Assembly (NCBI RefSeq): GCF_000411255.1
Contig: NZ_KE150413.1
Location: 1,342,999 to 1,406,998 of the forward strand
Length of the DNA: 64,000 bases
Direction: 5' to 3'
Origin: Paenibacillus sp. HGH0039
GTDB taxonomy: Bacteria > Bacillota > Bacilli > Paenibacillales > NBRC-103111
The translations under genes were made by a program, and so were the position numbers. Each line of letters begins with the position of its first letter. Within the stretch, counting starts at the first letter, position 1. Of this stretch, positions 1 through 7,461 are shown piece after piece. The notes below the pieces were generated by a model that made no database searches, was not told where the DNA came from, and saw only the letters and a list, made by a program, of their open reading frames with translations.

Positions 1-1
1 G

Positions 2-253
2 GAAGCCCGCCGATTATATGAAGAACGGCAAAAGTATTTACACGATGAAGCTTCCATGATTGAATGGGCGACGGAAAAGGGCATGGCTAAGGGCATGGCC
101 CAAGGTATAGCTAAAGGAATAGCCGAAGGAGAGCAAAAGAAGGCCATCCAAATTGCAAAAAATATGCTTGCCTTGGGGCTTCAGGTTTCAGTCATCGCTC
201 AAGCTAGCGGTCTCTCTGAAGCCGAGGTTGAATCGTTAAAATCGGTACAATAG
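2..253 (+). CDS. Rpn-family nuclease/transposase, C-terminal fragment
   Basis: The frame is already open at the window edge, so only the last 83 residues are visible. They begin with an acidic/basic helix (EARRLYEERQKYLHDEASM) and continue into a run of near-repeats of the type KGMAKGMAQGIAKGIAEG, followed by a small helical tail. This charged helix plus Gly-Met/Ile repeat is the usual C-terminus of Rpn/PD-(D/E)XK recombination-promoting nucleases. The catalytic domain would lie to the left of the window, so activity cannot be judged. A terminator hairpin follows the stop within about 30 bases. Confidence 0.7.
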   Translation, partial: EARRLYEERQKYLHDEASMIEWATEKGMAKGMAQGIAKGIAEGEQKKAIQIAKNMLALGLQVSVIAQASGLSEAEVESLKSVQ

Positions 254-283
254 AGCGGGCTGAGACCCGCTGGATCAAACAAT

Positions 284-310
284 AAAAAGCACTCCAGAGA
301 GTGCTTTTTG
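284..310 (+). terminator. Terminator after the Rpn gene
   Basis: An AAAAGCACTC / GAGTGCTTTT hairpin with a 4-base loop is flanked by A and T runs, so it can work on both strands. The same hairpin, with loop changes, recurs at about 1479-1510 and 1698-1727, where it is part of the tRNA-Ala-linked repeat. Confidence 0.75.
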
Positions 311-317
311 TCTTATA

Positions 318-425
318 TGGAGCCTAGGGGGGATGTCCGAATCTTTGATTAAACAGCAGGCGCAGCTAAACTCGGCGCAGCATTCTAGAGGTAGATTCAG
401 ACGCCATACTCCTGCACGGAAGTAA
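318..425. repeat. Diverged repeat unit starting with a tRNA-Ala 3' end
   Basis: The block opens with TGGAGCCTAGGGGG, identical to the last 14 bases of the tRNA-Ala gene at 1735-1807 read from the other strand. It continues with a diverged copy of the sequence that follows the same motif at 1518, sharing the core CTCGGCGCAGCATTCTAG and the ACGCC..ACTCCT..CACGGAAG stretch. It is the most distant and most degraded copy of the chain. Confidence 0.75.
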
Positions 426-438
426 CTCTGGTGCAGTA

Positions 439-1158
439 TTATGCATTCAAATCCGTCATTGCTGGAATATGAATTTCTTTAACACAGGAAACCCTAGAGA
501 GGTTGACGACGCATTTTACAATTGAGACAATATCCTGTACAGGAATTCTTGTGCCGCTATATTCAGCAATCGCTTTGTCCGCACCATCCTCATAAGGAAT
601 TTCTGCTGCCAACTCGCCCGGATTCACACAAGTGACCGCAATACCATCCTTACGAACATGCTCTCGCAGTGCATGAGTAATGCCACGCAGACCGAACTTG
701 GAAGCTACAAATGATACCTGGTTGTTATTCGTATGGTCCAGTCCTGCTGTGGAGCCAATTAGAATAATTTTACCCGCTTCTGATTTGCGAAGATTAGGCA
801 GTGCAGCCTGTATGCAGGTAATTGTTGAAGTTATATTCACATTTATAATGTTGGCAATGTCACTCGCCTCATCTTTGTCAAAAGTATATTGAACCTCAAA
901 CCCTTCTTTCTCCCAAATTCCTACGTTATAAACTAGAACATCGATCTTCTCCGTTTGAATGCCCTTTGATATGACTTGCGCGGCATCCGGCTGCGCCAGA
1001 TCTGCAGCAATCCATATCCGCTTTATGCCATCATTAAGATCCAGACTGCCCGGCCTGCTTCTGGAGACAATCCATACTTGATCACCATGTTCAGGCAAAC
1101 CTTTCACAAATGCATCTCCTAGACCCTTACTCGCCCCAAAAATAAGATAGCTTCTCAT
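439..1158 (-). CDS. SDR-family oxidoreductase lacking the catalytic Tyr
   Basis: A 239-residue short-chain dehydrogenase/reductase with a Rossmann fold. The nucleotide-binding motif GASKGLG is at residues 8-14, an NNAG-like YNVG at 77-80 and the active-site Ser at 136 (IGSTAG). The catalytic YxxxK motif reads FVASK (150-154), so the Tyr is Phe; a TTT codon replaces the expected TAT or TAC. The start at 1158 is chosen over ATG 1185 because AAAGGA lies 7 bases upstream and the protein then begins directly with the first beta strand. The gene sits between two tRNA-Ala-end repeats with no partner genes. Substrate is unknown, and reduced or altered activity is inferred from the Phe. Confidence 0.85.
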   Translation of the reverse strand: MRSYLIFGASKGLGDAFVKGLPEHGDQVWIVSRSRPGSLDLNDGIKRIWIAADLAQPDAAQVISKGIQTEKIDVLVYNVGIWEKEGFEVQYTFDKDEASDIANIINVNITSTITCIQAALPNLRKSEAGKIILIGSTAGLDHTNNNQVSFVASKFGLRGITHALREHVRKDGIAVTCVNPGELAAEIPYEDGADKAIAEYSGTRIPVQDIVSIVKCVVNLSRVSCVKEIHIPAMTDLNA

Positions 1159-1264
1159 ACTGTATCCTTTCCCCATGTTAATCATTCTATTTTAATATCA
1201 TATTCAAGTGTACTATACTAGCTACGGACTCTCCACTGCTCGCAGGATTGATCCAATGTCAAGG

Positions 1265-1734
1265 TGGAGCCTAGGGGGATATGCCTCGCAAGCACTCGGC
1301 TATCCACCAGGGGATGACCAAATCTTGATCTAAACGGCTGACGAAGCTAACTCGGCGCAGCATTCTAGCGGAAGATTCGGACGCCGTGCTCCTCCACGGA
1401 AGCAAAGCTACGAAGCGTACTCACTCGTTCCGTGCGCGCGGACTGAACCCCTCGGGGTTCGGCCCCGCTGGCTTAAACAACAAAAAAGCACTCCGAAGAG
1501 TGCTTTTTTGTCTTATATGGAGCCTAGGGGGATGTCCAAATCTTGATCTAAACGGCTGACGATGCTAACTCGGCGCAGCATTCTAGCGGAAGATTCGGAC
1601 GCCGTGCTCCTCCACGAAGTAAAGCTACGAAACGTACTCACTCGTTCCGTGCGCGCGGACTGAACCCCTTGGGGTTCGGCCCCGCTGGCTCAAAAAACAA
1701 AAAAGCACTCCGAAGAGTGCTTTTTTGTCTTATA
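1265..1734. repeat. Two tandem repeat units abutting tRNA-Ala
   Basis: Two direct copies begin with TGGAGCCTAGGGGGA at 1265 and 1518, and the second ends where the intact tRNA-Ala gene begins at 1735. Unit 1518-1734 is 217 bases. Unit 1265-1517 is 253 bases and differs mainly by about 36 extra bases after the tRNA-derived motif. Both contain the block around CTCGGCGCAGCATTCTAGCG, a GAACCCC/GGGGTTC hairpin and the GCACTC..GAGTGC terminator. On the minus strand each unit therefore carries the tRNA 3' end followed by its terminator. I see no plausible coding in it. Confidence 0.9.
1698..1727 (-). terminator. Terminator of tRNA-Ala
   Basis: An AAAAAAGCACTC / GAGTGCTTTTTT hairpin lies 8 bases past the 3' end of the tRNA-Ala gene on the minus strand, with a T run on the transcript. 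An identical hairpin lies at about 1479-1510 in the next repeat unit. Confidence 0.85.
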
Positions 1735-1807
1735 TGGAGCCTAGGGGGATCGAACCCCTGACCTCATCGCTGCCAGCGATGCGCTCTCCCAGCTGAGCTA
1801 AGGCCCC
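1735..1807 (-). tRNA. tRNA-Ala (anticodon GGC)
   Basis: The minus-strand product of 73 nt folds as a cloverleaf. The acceptor stem is GGGGCCT/AGGCTCC, with one G-U pair, and a 3' A as discriminator. The D arm has AGCTCAGCTGGGAGAGC. The anticodon stem CATCG/CGATG encloses loop CTGGCAG, giving anticodon GGC, which reads GCC Ala codons. The T arm carries GTTCGATC. CCA is not encoded. The 3' end plus terminator is duplicated downstream on the same strand. Confidence 0.97.
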
Positions 1808-2007
1808 GTATCATACCCGTGATTTGTATTATACATAGATCTGGGGCTCAAAGCAAGACAAGTCTCATTCCGGCCCAAGACACCCGAAAAAGTACTTTTT
1901 TTGACGTATTCACCCGGGGATCTTTGTTGTAAGCGGCTGCGTTTTCATGCTACCCTTAGGTCAGTATGCGTTCCGCCGGAACGTAATTTTTGGCAGGAGT
2001 GGTTCTA

Positions 2008-2346
2008 TTGTCGAATAATACGCTCTACTGGGTGTTTACGATTCTGGTATTCGGAATCACGCTGGTCATGGGAATCGTCCTGATGCGGCGCACCCGTAAA
2101 CTATGGCTTTCCTTTGGAATTTCGACTCTTTTCAATACGGTGATGACGGTTTTGGTCTGCCTCTGGTGGGCCCGTATTACGGATGACGCCTACAGTGTGC
2201 TGTTTCATAACGCGTTTTTCCTGCTGGGCTACTTCAATGTCATCATTATCGACTTTTTTGCTCTGGTGAGTATCCAAAGAAAGACATCGGGCGAAGGAGC
2301 CAAAAAACGCAAAAAAACATACGAAGAAGAATACGGGGATACCTGA
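2008..2346 (+). CDS. Small three-helix membrane protein, unknown function
   Basis: A 112-residue protein starting at TTG 2008, placed 5 bases after AGGAGTGG. An alternative TTG at 1990 has no binding site. Three hydrophobic segments are visible, at roughly residues 5-25, 34-54 and 62-85. The tail is very basic then acidic (GAKKRKKTYEEEYGD) and probably cytoplasmic. I do not recognise the family. It lies 65 bases ahead of the VanZ-like gene on the same strand, so the two may share a transcript. Confidence 0.7.
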   Translation: MSNNTLYWVFTILVFGITLVMGIVLMRRTRKLWLSFGISTLFNTVMTVLVCLWWARITDDAYSVLFHNAFFLLGYFNVIIIDFFALVSIQRKTSGEGAKKRKKTYEEEYGDT

Positions 2347-2411
2347 TTGTCCGACTGCTCGCAGTTGGGGACAAATTCAGACAGTTCCTGCAAGGAGGCT
2401 GGCACAGAGAC

Positions 2412-2915
2412 ATGAAGCCCCGTTTACGCACGTATGGCTGGTGGCTGGCCGCGACGCTGGTGTGGATGATATTTATTTTCGCAAAATCCGCCGAGACGTA
2501 CCAGGAGCAGGATATGCGGCCTTTTTTCCGGGAACTGGTTCAGGAGGATGTGCTCCGGCAGTGGATTCCCCAAGTGGAATTTACTTACGACGGCGGGCTG
2601 GTGACGTACAAAAAGCCGTATGATTTCGCCGAATTCATCATCCGTAAAGCTGGCCACGTATCGGAGTTCGCGCTGCTCGCTTTTCTCTGGATCCGCACGC
2701 TGCTGGCGATGAAAAGGCCTTTCTGGACCGCATGGCTGGCCGGCGGTTTTCTGGCCGTATTGTATGCCGCATCCGACGAATGGCACCAGAGCTTCGTTCC
2801 GGGACGGACAGGACACGCCATTGACGTAGGAATGGACAGCGTGGGCGTGCTGCTGGTCATGGTCGTTTTCGCGGGCATCCGGCTCATCCGGGGCGGGAAC
2901 GTTCGCAGCCGATAA
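2412..2915 (+). CDS. VanZ-family membrane protein
   Basis: A 167-residue integral membrane protein. It carries the VanZ family signatures RKAGHVSEFALLAFL (about residues 78-92) and SDEWHQSFVPGR followed by DVGMDSVG (about 121-143), with hydrophobic segments around residues 9-25, 84-100, 103-122 and 144-160. VanZ proteins give low-level teicoplanin resistance in enterococci, but many Firmicutes carry homologues of unknown role with no van operon, and none is visible here. AAGGAGG lies 14 bases upstream of the ATG. Confidence 0.88.
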   Translation: MKPRLRTYGWWLAATLVWMIFIFAKSAETYQEQDMRPFFRELVQEDVLRQWIPQVEFTYDGGLVTYKKPYDFAEFIIRKAGHVSEFALLAFLWIRTLLAMKRPFWTAWLAGGFLAVLYAASDEWHQSFVPGRTGHAIDVGMDSVGVLLVMVVFAGIRLIRGGNVRSR

Positions 2916-2976
2916 AATACGCTCCTCCGGGCATACTACCTGCTAAAGGATACGATGCCAAAGACAGGAGAGAGCT

Positions 2977-3345
2977 ATGGATACCTACATCAAGCACGCC
3001 AAAGTAACCCGCATTACAAATCACAAAGACGCCCAAGTAGCCGATGTCGAATTTGCGGTAGAGGGCTTTGACAAGCCGCTGCTGGCCAAGTTCGAAAAGC
3101 CTCATGGGGCATTATCCTCAGGCAGCGCCGGGGAAGCGTCCTTCAAGCTGGGTCCGGTTTATCGCAACGACGCCGATCTGGCGCTGGATTGGTACAACAA
3201 CAACTTGCATGACGCGTACGAGGACATTACCGCCGAGCTGCTTTCCAGCTCGACCAACATTTACGAGCTGCAAAAAGACCAGCTGGAAGCGAGGCTGCTG
3301 GAGCACGGCGACGTCAAGCGTGAACTCGAGGAAGGGACCTTTTAA
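2977..3345 (+). CDS. Conserved-looking soluble protein, unknown function
   Basis: A 122-residue acidic, soluble protein preceded by CAGGAGAG 6 bases before the ATG. The N-terminal half is predicted beta-rich (KVTRITNHKDAQVADVEF). The C-terminal half is helical and charged, starting at LALDWYNNNLHDAYEDIT and ending in an ELQKDQLEARLLEHGDVKR helix. No signal peptide or cysteine is present. I do not recognise the family. It stands alone between the VanZ gene and a perfect-palindrome terminator. Confidence 0.65.
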   Translation: MDTYIKHAKVTRITNHKDAQVADVEFAVEGFDKPLLAKFEKPHGALSSGSAGEASFKLGPVYRNDADLALDWYNNNLHDAYEDITAELLSSSTNIYELQKDQLEARLLEHGDVKRELEEGTF

Positions 3346-3485
3346 ACATCTCGGTTGACTCCCCTCAAGGTAATAGAGACGTGCGGAACCCGAGGCTGCG
3401 GCGTTTGGACAAACCTGAGGCCGAGGGGATTGGACAAGCTCACGCGCCTCATTCCGGGCCCGAGCCCGAGCAGCTTGAGCCGTTC

Positions 3486-3515
3486 AGGAGTTGTGCAGCT
3501 GCACAACTCCTTTTC
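3486..3515 (+). terminator. Perfect palindrome terminator
   Basis: A 26-base perfect palindrome (AGGAGTTGTGCA mirrored across a central GC) is followed by TTTT. It lies 140 bases past the stop of the 2977-3345 gene, so it may end that transcript or a read-through product. Confidence 0.65.
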
Positions 3516-3622
3516 ACACTGCGCAGTTCCCGAGCGCGGTATGGCCCCGCATGTCGGCGGTCATTCACATACGGATGCCGCATGATGCCCGACTCCCGGC
3601 CTCTCCCAGAACCCCGTCCCGT

Positions 3623-3670
3623 AAAAAAAGATCGCTTTTCCGTCCGGAGGACGAAGAAGCGATCTTTTTA
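3623..3670. terminator. Bidirectional terminator
   Basis: AAAAAAAGATCGCTT pairs with AAGCGATCTTTTT around a loop with an inner TCCG/CGGA helix. The A and T flanks serve both strands. It sits between the plus-strand genes to its left and the minus-strand gene ending at 3712. Confidence 0.8.
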
Positions 3671-3711
3671 ATTCCGACACTCCGAGGGAAAAGGAACCCC
3701 TTGGCCGGAGA

Positions 3712-4005
3712 TTACTTAGTCCCTTTTTCCACTTGAACGGGCAATCCGTACTTAGGCGCAACCTGCTGATACCTCTTGTCCACCGTCTGCCAGCGGAACA
3801 TGCCGATGAAGAACCCGATAAAGCAGAACACGATAAGCCGGATGGGCAGCCAGATCCCGATCAGTTCGCCGGTCAGCGAGTATTCCAGAAGCGAGACGAG
3901 AGCGGTCAGGACAAGTCCAACCGGGAGTGCGAAGTTGAGCATGACGTACATACCCGGACCTTTGCGCCGCATAACACTCCATTTACGCGCTTGTTGTTCA
4001 TTCAT
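3712..4005 (-). CDS. Two-helix membrane protein, unknown function
   Basis: A 97-residue protein with a basic N-terminus (NEQQARKWSVMRRKG) and two hydrophobic segments, at about residues 19-40 and 50-72. A short basic tail follows, including a DKRYQQVAPKYGL stretch. The start ATG is preceded by AAAGGA about 14 bases upstream. I do not recognise the family. It is a single minus-strand gene among plus-strand genes, with its own terminator at 3623-3670. Confidence 0.65.
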   Translation of the reverse strand: MNEQQARKWSVMRRKGPGMYVMLNFALPVGLVLTALVSLLEYSLTGELIGIWLPIRLIVFCFIGFFIGMFRWQTVDKRYQQVAPKYGLPVQVEKGTK

Positions 4006-4210
4006 ATTCAGACCGAAATCCTTTCTGCGTGAGAATGCTGAGTCTAATTATACTAAAAAGGGGCCGGAAGCACATACCTCCTTCAGGAAAAAATGTCCCG
4101 GCCTCCGCAGACGGCTGTCACAACAATGTCACACAAACAATTTCATGAGGTTTTTTGGAAATTATGGTACGATAAGTTGCGGAAAGAAAAGGTCGGAAGG
4201 AGAGATAGGT

Positions 4211-4876
4211 TTGCTTGGGAAATTTTTTCTGTTCTCGCTCTTGCTCTATATTACCCGGAGTCCTCTGCTCGCATTGATCATTCTGCTCGTTCTTTTGTAT
4301 GTCATCGACCGCCGTTTTATCGGTCTTTCACCCAGTCTGCTGCGGCCCTTGAAAAGAAACCGGCGCATCTCGCAGCTGAGGCAGGAGCTGCGCGCGAATC
4401 CGCACCACGCTTCCTCGAAGCTGGAACTGGCGCGTCTGCTGATCGACAAACGGAAATACCGCGAGGCGCTTGTCTATTTGCGCGAGGTGGAGCCGGTCAT
4501 GTCCGAATCGGCGGATGTTTCCTACGAAATCGGCCTGTGTCTGCTGAAAACGGATCAGCTGCAAGAAGGCCTTGCTTACATGACAAAAGCGCTGGAGCTT
4601 AACCCCCGCGTCAAATACGGCGATCCCTATCTGCAAATGGGCGAAGCCCTCGCGGAAAGCGAACCCCGGCAAGCCGTGGACATGCTGGAACGTTTCCGCG
4701 ACGAACAATCTTCTTCGGTGGAAGCTTATTATCGGCTGGGGCTGCTTTACCGCAAGCTCGGCCGTACCGAACAAGCGAAGGAAGCTTTCAGGGAATCCGT
4801 CGACGTATACAAATCTCTGCCTAAATACAGCAGGCGTAAACAACGCCGTTGGGCGATCCTCGCCCGGTTTAAGTGA
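4211..4876 (+). CDS. Membrane-anchored TPR protein
   Basis: A 221-residue protein starting at TTG 4211, with AAGGAG 8 bases upstream. Much longer in-frame extensions upstream lack a ribosome binding site and look non-coding. The first 40 residues form one or two membrane helices (FFLFSLLLYI, LALIILLVLLYVI). They are followed by tetratricopeptide-like helix pairs: ANPHHASSKLELARLLIDKRK, SADVSYEIGLCLLKTDQ, KYGDPYLQMGEALAES and VEAYYRLGLLYRKLGRTEQA. TPR arrays mediate protein-protein contacts; the partner is unknown. The C-terminus is strongly basic (SRRKQRRWAI). Confidence 0.82.
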   Translation: MLGKFFLFSLLLYITRSPLLALIILLVLLYVIDRRFIGLSPSLLRPLKRNRRISQLRQELRANPHHASSKLELARLLIDKRKYREALVYLREVEPVMSESADVSYEIGLCLLKTDQLQEGLAYMTKALELNPRVKYGDPYLQMGEALAESEPRQAVDMLERFRDEQSSSVEAYYRLGLLYRKLGRTEQAKEAFRESVDVYKSLPKYSRRKQRRWAILARFK

Positions 4877-4929
4877 CGGTCGGCGTCAAACGCTTGCGAA
4901 AGTTGTTGCCCTGAAGCCCGCGGCTTCGC

Positions 4930-4959
4930 TTGACGGCGGCGCCGGGGGTTGGCTACACT
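4930..4959 (+). promoter_or_regulatory. Putative sigma-A promoter for the 5012 gene
   Basis: TTGACG at 4930-4935 and TACACT at 4954-4959 are separated by 18 bases and lie about 50 bases ahead of the small membrane ORF. Confidence 0.45.
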
Positions 4960-5011
4960 TAGTTGAGAGAAGAAAGCGGCGCAAGCCGACAAGAAAGGTA
5001 CTGGAACGCAG

Positions 5012-5173
5012 ATGGATCTAATGTACATTGCAGCGGCCGCCGGAGATAGCGGGAAGTCCAAGCTCAGCATGGAATACTTGATGCAGAGCGTACTTCTGGT
5101 CATAATCGTCGTGATTATGTTCGTGATTATGCTGGTCTGGTCGAAATGGAGCAAGAAAAGGAGGCGGAAATAA
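5012..5173 (+). CDS. 53-residue single-helix membrane protein
   Basis: ATG 5012 opens a 53-codon frame. A polar N-terminus (MDLMYIAAAAGDSGKSKLS) leads to one long hydrophobic helix (LLVIIVVIMFVIMLVW) and a basic end (SKWSKKRRRK). The topology is most likely N-out/C-in. The stop at 5171-5173 lies 5 bases before the start of the HepT-like gene, and the AAGGAGG that probably serves the next gene overlaps this gene's last codons. This coupling argues for a real gene. The ribosome binding site of its own start is weak (GGAAC). Function unknown. Confidence 0.55.
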   Translation: MDLMYIAAAAGDSGKSKLSMEYLMQSVLLVIIVVIMFVIMLVWSKWSKKRRRK

Positions 5174-5178
5174 CCGCC

Positions 5179-5610
5179 ATGTATTATGTTAATGTGGATC
5201 AAATCAAGCAAAGACTCGCTTTCGTACCCGAACTGCTGACAGGCTGCAGCGAGCTGGAGCAGGCATTCTCAAACGGGGACAAGCGCCTGATCACGTACCT
5301 GGCCCAGGAGCGTGTTCTTCATCTGGCGATCGAAACCGTCACGGACGTGGGGAGCCTGATCATTGACGGCTTTCTGATGAGAGACGCGAGCAGCTATGAG
5401 GACATTATCGACATTTTGGGAACGGAAAAAGTGTTTTCGGAGGAAACGACAGCGGCCTTGCTGTCGCTGGTGAAACTTCGCAGGCCTCTCGTACAGGAGT
5501 ACGATACGTTTTCCAGAGAAGGGGTTCACCCTCTGCTGAAAGAACTGCCCGCCATTCTCCCGGATTTCACCCGTTCGGTGGAAGCTTTTATCGAAAAAGA
5601 AATGATCTGA
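5179..5610 (+). CDS. HepT-like (DUF86, YutE-type) protein
   Basis: A 143-residue all-helical protein of the HepT/DUF86 HEPN group, most like B. subtilis YutE by its opening (MYYVNVDQIKQRL) and length. HepT toxins are RNases using an RxxxxHxY motif. The matching stretch here is RRPLVQEY at 101-108, with Gln in place of His. A second possible region, QERVLHLAIE (43-52), lacks the Tyr. No MNT-type nucleotidyltransferase antitoxin gene is adjacent. ATG 5179 is preferred over ATG 5146 because it fits the family start, although GGAGG is about 14 bases away. Probably not an active toxin; function unknown. Confidence 0.75.
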   Translation: MYYVNVDQIKQRLAFVPELLTGCSELEQAFSNGDKRLITYLAQERVLHLAIETVTDVGSLIIDGFLMRDASSYEDIIDILGTEKVFSEETTAALLSLVKLRRPLVQEYDTFSREGVHPLLKELPAILPDFTRSVEAFIEKEMI

Positions 5611-5645
5611 CACTCGGGGAGAGATGCATCCCGGTGTTTTTATAC
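5611..5645 (+). terminator. Terminator after the HepT-like gene
   Basis: CACTCGGG pairs with CCCGGTG, with one bulged T, followed by TTTTTATAC. It starts immediately after the stop codon. Confidence 0.55.
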
Positions 5646-5660
5646 TTTTATGTTTCATAA

Positions 5661-5689
5661 TTTACTTATGCCAAAGGTTACGATACAAT
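5661..5689 (+). promoter_or_regulatory. Sigma-A type promoter of the winged-helix regulator
   Basis: TTTACT (5661-5666) and TACAAT (5684-5689) are separated by 17 bases, 33 bases ahead of the ATG at 5722. Confidence 0.6.
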
Positions 5690-5721
5690 GAGACTATCTA
5701 GGCATCAGGCAGGTGATTCTC

Positions 5722-6360
5722 ATGTATCGCGACGCAGAGCTGTCGACCCGCAAAATCGTGTTATCTCTGCTCAGGACCCGGGGCCCTCTCAGTGTAGGGG
5801 AACTTGCCAAGGAGCTTGGGATTACGGAGATGGCCGTCAGACGCCATTTAAACACGCTGGATCGAGATGGTTTTATCGAATCAAAGCTGGCACGCCAGGC
5901 AATGGGCAGGCCTTTGCATATGTATTCGCTCACGAAAGAAGCGGATGATTTATTTCCCAAGAAATACAATGCGCTGACTCTGGATCTTCTGGAGGAGCTG
6001 GTTGCGGAAGAAGGCGAAGGGAAGCTGACGCGGCTTTTTCAAAGGCGTAAAGACAAGCTTTCGGAGCGTTACGGCTCCCGGATGGAAGGCAAGTCTTTCC
6101 CGGAGAAGGTCGCCGAACTGGCCCGGATTCAGAACGACAACGGCTATATGGTAAGTCTGGAGCAGGGGGAGAACGGGGATTATATTCTGAATGAACATAA
6201 CTGCCCGATCGCCCAGGTTGCGGACCAATACCAGCAGGCCTGTCAATGTGAGCTTGCCTTGTTCCAGGAACTGCTCGGAACGCCGGTCGAACGCACCGAA
6301 TGTTTGGCCAAAGGCGGGACTAAGTGCGTGTATCAGATTCGCCGGGCGGAGAGCTTCTGA
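5722..6360 (+). CDS. Winged-helix regulator with SufR-like cysteine domain
   Basis: A 212-residue DNA-binding protein. Residues 8-65 form a DeoR/MarR-like winged helix, with recognition segment LGITEMAVRRHLNTL at 33-47. The C-terminal half ends in a domain with Cys161, Cys174, Cys176, Cys194 and Cys202. The pattern NCPI-x9-C, then LLG..VER..C and G..CVY, resembles SufR, which binds an Fe-S cluster and represses suf genes. No suf gene is nearby, so the target is unknown and could be autoregulatory. ATG 5722 follows AGGTGA by 6 bases; a GTG at 5713 has no site. Confidence 0.8.
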   Translation: MYRDAELSTRKIVLSLLRTRGPLSVGELAKELGITEMAVRRHLNTLDRDGFIESKLARQAMGRPLHMYSLTKEADDLFPKKYNALTLDLLEELVAEEGEGKLTRLFQRRKDKLSERYGSRMEGKSFPEKVAELARIQNDNGYMVSLEQGENGDYILNEHNCPIAQVADQYQQACQCELALFQELLGTPVERTECLAKGGTKCVYQIRRAESF

Positions 6361-6388
6361 TTTGTAGAACCGGCCGCGTTAAAAACGA

Positions 6389-6440
6389 AACGAAGAAGCC
6401 AGCCTTGTCCTAACGGACGTTGGGGCGGGCTTCTTTGTTT
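6389..6440. terminator. Terminator after the SufR-like gene
   Basis: GAAGAAGCC pairs with GGCTTCTT across a loop that contains an inner GTCC/GGAC helix, followed by TTGTTTTTG. Confidence 0.7.
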
Positions 6441-6675
6441 TTGCCTGTATAGAGCTGCCGAAGAACTCGGGGGCGGGGGCTATGCCTAGTGGCATTCCTT
6501 CTACTATCGGGTGCCGGTCCGGAATAATCTAACGGGATGAAGCTAGCGGCCAAGCTTCACCGGAGGCTGCGGAGAACACAAAGCTGCGTCGCAGGAGCGG
6601 GAGCGGCTGTATAACCGGAACCGGCGGCTCGTGCGACATCGCGCTTCTTATCCCCACGGAGCGCAGAGCCTGTCG

Positions 6676-7461
6676 TTAGCCGGAATCGCGGGACAGAGCA
6701 ATGCTCAGCCCGGCCTGAGCGAACCTGACGCCGGAGGGGAGCGCGTAATCCTCCAGCAGGTCGATTCCGTGCGACAGATGCGTGAAAACCGTGCGGGACG
6801 GTTTCACTTCCCGCAGCAGCTCAAGCGCTTCCGTCACATCGTAGACGGAGCGGCCGGCCCCTTCCTCCTTGTAGAAGCTCGTGCCGAGCACAAGGAGATC
6901 GACATCTCGCATAGGAGCTTTCTCCCGCTCGTCCAAGCCGATGGAATCGGGGCAGTAGACGAAGCTGTAGTCCTCCTTGCGGTCGAACCGCAGGGCAAAG
7001 GAAAATCCGTTTGCCCCGTGCGTTACCTTCCACGGGCGGATCTCCCAGCCGCCGAAGGAGAAGCCTTCATCGACCGCGATATAATCGAGATTGCGGTCGA
7101 TCCAGGGGAAGATGGCGCGGATCCGGTCCACCACCTCCGCGGCGGCATACACTTTGCCGCGGATGCCCAGCCAGCGGCATAAATCGGCGTATTCCGGAAG
7201 GCCGCCGATATGGTCGTAATGCGCATGGGTAATGAGCACATGGCGCAGATCTCTAAGGCCGGCCCGCTCCATTTGCAGGCCCCAGTTCGGCCCGCAGTCG
7301 AGAAGCAGGCTGCCTTCGGCCGTGCCGGTGTCCAGCAGGGCGGACGAGCGCAGTCTGCGGTTGACGCCGGTTGTGCGGGCTTCCGTGCAGACGCCGCAGT
7401 CGCAGTAGGCGCGGGGAACGCCCATCGAGTCGCCGGTGCCGAAGAACGTCAGGACGTCCAC
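6676..7461 (-). CDS. PhnP-like MBL-fold metal-dependent hydrolase
   Basis: A 261-residue metallo-beta-lactamase-fold protein. The metal motif THAHYDH is at 78-84 (ligands His79, His81, Asp83, His84), with later ligands expected at the TFDLS-equivalent THLSHG near the C-terminus. The N-terminal GTGDSMGVPR and the C-x-C-x2-C (Cys20, Cys22, Cys25) match the structural zinc site known in PhnP, a phosphodiesterase of phosphonate degradation. No phn genes are near, so the substrate is open. GTG 7461 is chosen because GGAGGG lies 7 bases upstream. It overlaps the aldolase gene by 13 bases, implying translational coupling. Confidence 0.85.
   Translation of the reverse strand: MDVLTFFGTGDSMGVPRAYCDCGVCTEARTTGVNRRLRSSALLDTGTAEGSLLLDCGPNWGLQMERAGLRDLRHVLITHAHYDHIGGLPEYADLCRWLGIRGKVYAAAEVVDRIRAIFPWIDRNLDYIAVDEGFSFGGWEIRPWKVTHGANGFSFALRFDRKEDYSFVYCPDSIGLDEREKAPMRDVDLLVLGTSFYKEEGAGRSVYDVTEALELLREVKPSRTVFTHLSHGIDLLEDYALPSGVRFAQAGLSIALSRDSG

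Larger units (their letters stand above)
3346..3711. other. 366-base intergenic region with two terminators
   Basis: Apart from the two hairpins listed separately, the stretch is GC-rich, has several short open frames without ribosome binding sites, and shows no convincing gene. Confidence 0.6.
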
